Assembly (NCBI GenBank): GCA_963555705.1
Contig: OY743169.1
Location: 9,920,014 to 9,984,013, forward strand
Source: Ligustrum vulgare
Lineage: Eukaryota; Streptophyta; Magnoliopsida; Lamiales; Oleaceae
Direction: 5' to 3'
Length of the DNA stretch: 64,000 bases
The notes beneath the pieces were generated by a model. It had not been told where the DNA came from and ran no database searches. It worked only from the letters and a program-made list of their open reading frames with translations. Of the stretch, positions 60,786 to 64,000 are shown piece by piece. Every line of letters starts with the position of its first letter. Position 1 is the first letter of the stretch. The translations under genes were made by a program, and so were the position numbers.

Positions 60786-61321
60786 TTGGTAATTAAAAAT
60801 AGTTAAATTGTAAAATTCCCAAGACGCAGCATAGGGTCCCATCCAATGAGCTCAGAGCCATAAGGTCGTCATCATCAGTAAATATCAAACTGAAAGAGTG
60901 ACTCCCAGTGACATCAACACATCCAATAACCCATTGTTCGACCACCACCAATCAGCAGTGCTAATCCTTTTTCCTCTCCCAAATAATTGAATTAATTAAC
61001 CAACGATAATATTTCGCAAAATGGACTGCAAAGATCTATATATGCATTCATACATCGAATACTAAATAATACAAATATTTTAATAGTTTCAGACTTTAAA
61101 TACATTCTAGTCCAAGTGTTAAACAAAAATAATATCGTCTTCTTCCAACTTTTTGTACATACAGGAAAATTTCATCTTGCCTCCAAGTAAACAAAGTTTT
61201 CAAAAATCAAGCTTACTGACTCTCTTCACAGAATAAAATTAAGTTTTTTAACGTCAGACAATTGAAATAGTTAGTAGTTTCCGTCTATGCCGTCGAATTT
61301 TGAGGAAAAGAAATCTCTGAA

Positions 61322-63650
61322 TTAGAATAAGCGTTTCCTACATTCTGCAGCTCCACAATAGCAAGGCATTTGTCGGATCTTGCCATCGGGATCCATCACA
61401 CTATCAAGAGCATACCCGTAATCATATGTAAGTTCCTACAGATTAACAATAACAAAATATGATCACTAAAACTTTTTTGACTTATCCATAAGCAATTTAT
61501 CTGGAGCTTCAGAAAATCGAGAGAGATTGAGTATTAAAGCACCTTGAGTGGAGTTATGTTGTCAGCAGCCATTAGAATCACACGAGCAAGTTTAATATCA
61601 TGATGATTGCTTAACACGCATTGAACGAACAAATTGGGTTGGCAGCTATGATTGATGAACCGTGCACAATTACCAGTCTGGCCTGCATCAATGCAGAATG
61701 GCACACTCTCGGACGTCTTGTCAACTTTTCCCAGGTGAGATGGCAAAGCTACGTCCCTCAGTCGTCTCTAGAAAGTTATTAAAAGCTTTCAAGTCATTAG
61801 AAACATGTAGACAAGAGAAGGCACATGTTAAAAACACTAATACAATAAGTAAATGTTTTTAAGTTCAGCCAAATGAGCTAAAAGCCTAAAACTAAGATGA
61901 CAACATGGATGAGTAAAAAGCACAAAAAATATGAAGTCAGAACATGTACCCAACGTCAATTTCTCATTAGCATGAGCTTATTTTCCTGATATTAAGAGTC
62001 AGGCTAAGATCTAGTTTCATCTGTCTCGGGTAATGTCAGAATACCAAACAAAACATTCAATGATGGGTATAGGGTAACAGGCGCAAAACATCCCTACATT
62101 TCACTGATTTTGTGCAAATCCTTACCTTCAAAATTTTGGCATTTTATCCCTCAAATTTTTTGCATTTTCTTGCTAAAAACATCCCTAATGTCTATTTTCT
62201 ATAACAAAAAATCGTTAGTTGACACATATATCATCCATTGACCAATTTAATGAAAGGCAAAAGAGTCTATTCTAGTATCAGTTCATTTAAAATTATTTAA
62301 AAACGGAAAAACAAAAATAGGATCTTCTACTTTCATCTCCCGGCTTCACCCCCACTCCACCCCACTGACAACTGGAAGAAATCGGTCCGATCAGAAGAAA
62401 GCAGCTCTTGCAAGGTTGAGTCTTGTGAACAGGAGCCTTAAGGTTGCCAACCTAAGAAGAACATGCAGGTTTTAAGATCCCTGGTAGAAAGTGAAGAAGC
62501 CGAAAAATTGCCTTGAAATGCTATTTCTTTTGTTGCTATGCTCTTTAGTCTTTTGTATGCACACTAGAGTACCAGAAGTTTTACCATTTCTAATTTTATT
62601 GAACTATCTTTTTAGTCAAATTGATGATGCTATCTAAATTTTGTACCATTACAGACATTAATTTCCCTTCTGCTTGTTTTTCTTTTACGTTAGTTGTGGT
62701 TCCTTTGAGACTCAGCAAGTTATACTTATATATGGGTTTTTTTTATTTCTACACCATTGATGTTCTTTTTCAGCATCTTTCTCGATTGTGCAAAGAAAAC
62801 CTGCAAAGAGAGGAGGAACCAGTTGGCATGACCAATGGCTTGGATGATTTCATTGAAATCCCAATAGAGTCATCCATGATTGGGTGCTCAAAAAGCCAGA
62901 AGAGACGAAATCTTTAAATATTGGGAAGTAGACAAGCGTCGCCTTCTGAAAATCCTCTGTATCCCAGACCTCTGGGAGCCTTTTTTGGGCCAATTTCTTC
63001 CCTTTGGGGTGGGGATTGGGATGAAACCGGGAGGTGGAAGAAGATACTATTTTTATTTTCCCTTTATAAATATTTTTAATGAAATGATACTAGAATAGAC
63101 CATTTTTCCTTCCATTAAATTGATTACTGAAATGATTTATAGGCCAACTGAACGGAAATAGATGGAGGGGATTTTTTTGCAAGACAGTGCAAATTTGAGG
63201 GTGAAAATGCCAGAATTTTGAAGGTATGGACTTTTTGAGCCAATTACCCAAGAATATATATATATATATTAAGACTTGAAACATTTACCTCTCTTCCATC
63301 GAGGGCATTCATCGTTTGCAAGCAATCAATGTCAAAAACATAACTGTTGTCAGCAGCAGGGTCTAGATCATCTGTCTTCATAAGAAGACCAATGTATTCA
63401 CAAACAGGGGCCCCAGAAGCTATATAGTCCCAGGATCTGACACCCCAACCCATCCTTGGGGTACGAAACACCTGGTGATCAGTGTCAAAAATTATATAGA
63501 GGCTGACCTACAGTAGAAAAGAAAAACTGAATGCACATTCAAACCTCTAGTCGATAGTTAGGAGGCCTCTGAGATATCCGATTGACACATTTAGGTCCAC
63601 AGCCACAACTTGGACCACATTCAAACACAACAGCCTTTGGCTCAACTAGT
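61322..63650 (-). CDS. SUVH4/KRYPTONITE-like histone H3K9 methyltransferase, 3' exons (partial)
   Basis: Exons, minus strand: 63650..63545, 63471..63289, 61767..61543, 61435..61322; introns 73, 1521 and 107 bp, all GT-AG. The joined frame is open for 209 codons and ends RKRLF stop. Order: pre-SET cysteines FECGPSCGCGPKCVNR; SET start GWGVRSWDYIASGAPVCEYI; SET core CIDAGQTGNCARFINHSCQP with the NHSC cofactor motif; ELTYDYGY catalytic Tyr region; post-SET CYCG...C cysteines. Plant KYP/SUVH4 deposits H3K9 methylation in step with CMT3 DNA methylation. The closest match by eye is SUVH4 rather than SUVH1/5. The SRA domain and N-terminus lie beyond the right edge. The second listed intron contains a MULE-like insertion. 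Confidence 0.9.
62072..63249. mobile_element. MULE-like element in the SUVH4-like intron
   Basis: Long inverted terminal regions: left 62072-62350 and right about 63005-63249 align after inversion (GGGTAA start; CTTACCTTCAAAATTTTGGC versus CATACCTTCAAAATTCTGGC; GTCTATTCTAGTATCA on both; CTCCCGG). The 9-bp flanks ATGGGTATA / AAGAATATA agree at 6 of 9 positions, so the target duplication is doubtful. The interior (62350-63000) has gene-like + sequence: KENLQREEEPVGMTNGLDDF, FIEIPIESSMIG, then KYWEVDKRRLLKILCIPDLW in another frame. Structure and content suggest a Pack-MULE with an unidentified captured fragment. Confidence 0.6.
62780..63060 (+). pseudogene. Gene-like fragment inside the MULE-like element
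   Basis: LSRLCKENLQREEEPVGMTN in one frame and GMKPGGGRRYYFYF in the next. Acidic, then aromatic-rich. Not recognised. Confidence 0.3.
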
Positions 63651-63888
63651 CTGGCAACGTAAGTATGTAAGAACACATCATATCACTGAAATTGCAGAAT
63701 AGGAAATAAATATTTTTGACAGATTAATCAGGTTTCTCTTTTATTGTCCGGCTATGTCAAGGAATACTGATGAACGTTTCTGATTTATCAAGGAAAGCAT
63801 GCGTAAGAGTGAAAAGAAATGGAGAGGAAGTGACAACATGCTAACTTATGAAACAGTAGCAGTTCAAAGTGCCTACTTAGAGTCTTAT

Positions 63889-64000
63889 ACTCTGTTTGGT
63901 AAATCATTTATAAACCTTTGTTCATAAATATTATTTATAAATAGCGATGTGACAACATTTTGTTAGTCCATTTTTTTCTAAAAAATAAAAAATGGCGGAC
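63889..64000 (+). mobile_element. Left part of a MITE running off the window
   Basis: ACTCTGTTTGGTAAATCATT then TTTATAAATAGCGATGTGAC and AAAAAATGGCGGAC, similar in order to 24130-24240. Confidence 0.45.

Overview
The window is AT-rich nuclear DNA of a flowering plant, probably a eudicot. It has spliced genes with GT-AG introns, a group 1 LEA gene, a SUVH4-type histone methyltransferase gene, and dense plant-type mobile elements (short-LTR copia-like elements, Ty3-gypsy LTRs, Helitrons, hAT and PIF/Harbinger derivatives, one tRNA-derived SINE). No bacterial features, CRISPR arrays or rRNA genes were seen.

Two host genes look real. A two-exon LEA_1 gene lies on + at 11253-13275. The 3' part of a KRYPTONITE/SUVH4-like H3K9 methyltransferase lies on - at 61322-63650 and runs off the right edge. 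Both have introns loaded with insertions. Most other open frames are low-complexity or transposon shadows.

Layout. 1-4639: a degenerate GTCACA-repeat/CAC-rich repeat split by a probable solo LTR (1242-2814). 4640-10924: LTR element 1, no recognisable gag-pol, 5-bp target duplication AGAAT, carrying an antisense intronless LOG (cytokinin-activating enzyme) retrocopy; its end is only 328 bp from the LEA start codon. 11253-13275: LEA gene. 13276-18961: tandem repeats, an hAT nested in a MITE, and a second GTCACA/CAC-rich repeat. 18962-21998: collapsed Ty3-gypsy element. 22050-31800: hAT and Tourist-type elements, a Tat-like LTR remnant, tandem duplications. 33134-34120: hAT element. 36227-42580: Helitron A with captured exon fragments. 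42783-44900: RPA1-like pseudogene. 45137-47665: Helitron B with a collapsed Rep-helicase gene. 47666-49560: third GTCACA/CAC-rich repeat split by an hAT. 50318-58130: LTR element 2, a relative of element 1 with its own LOG retrocopy and a nested copy of the 1242-2814 element. 58131-61321: Tourist MITE, hAT transposase remnant, SINE. 61322-64000: SUVH4-like gene with a MULE-like element in an intron.

The most unusual material is the LTR-element pair. Both carry a full-length antisense LOG retrocopy. Both also carry a dispersed series of short perfect hairpins built on the same loop (CCAGAAG or CCTGAAG) with differing but self-complementary arms, including one arm pair that changes compensatorily between the two copies.
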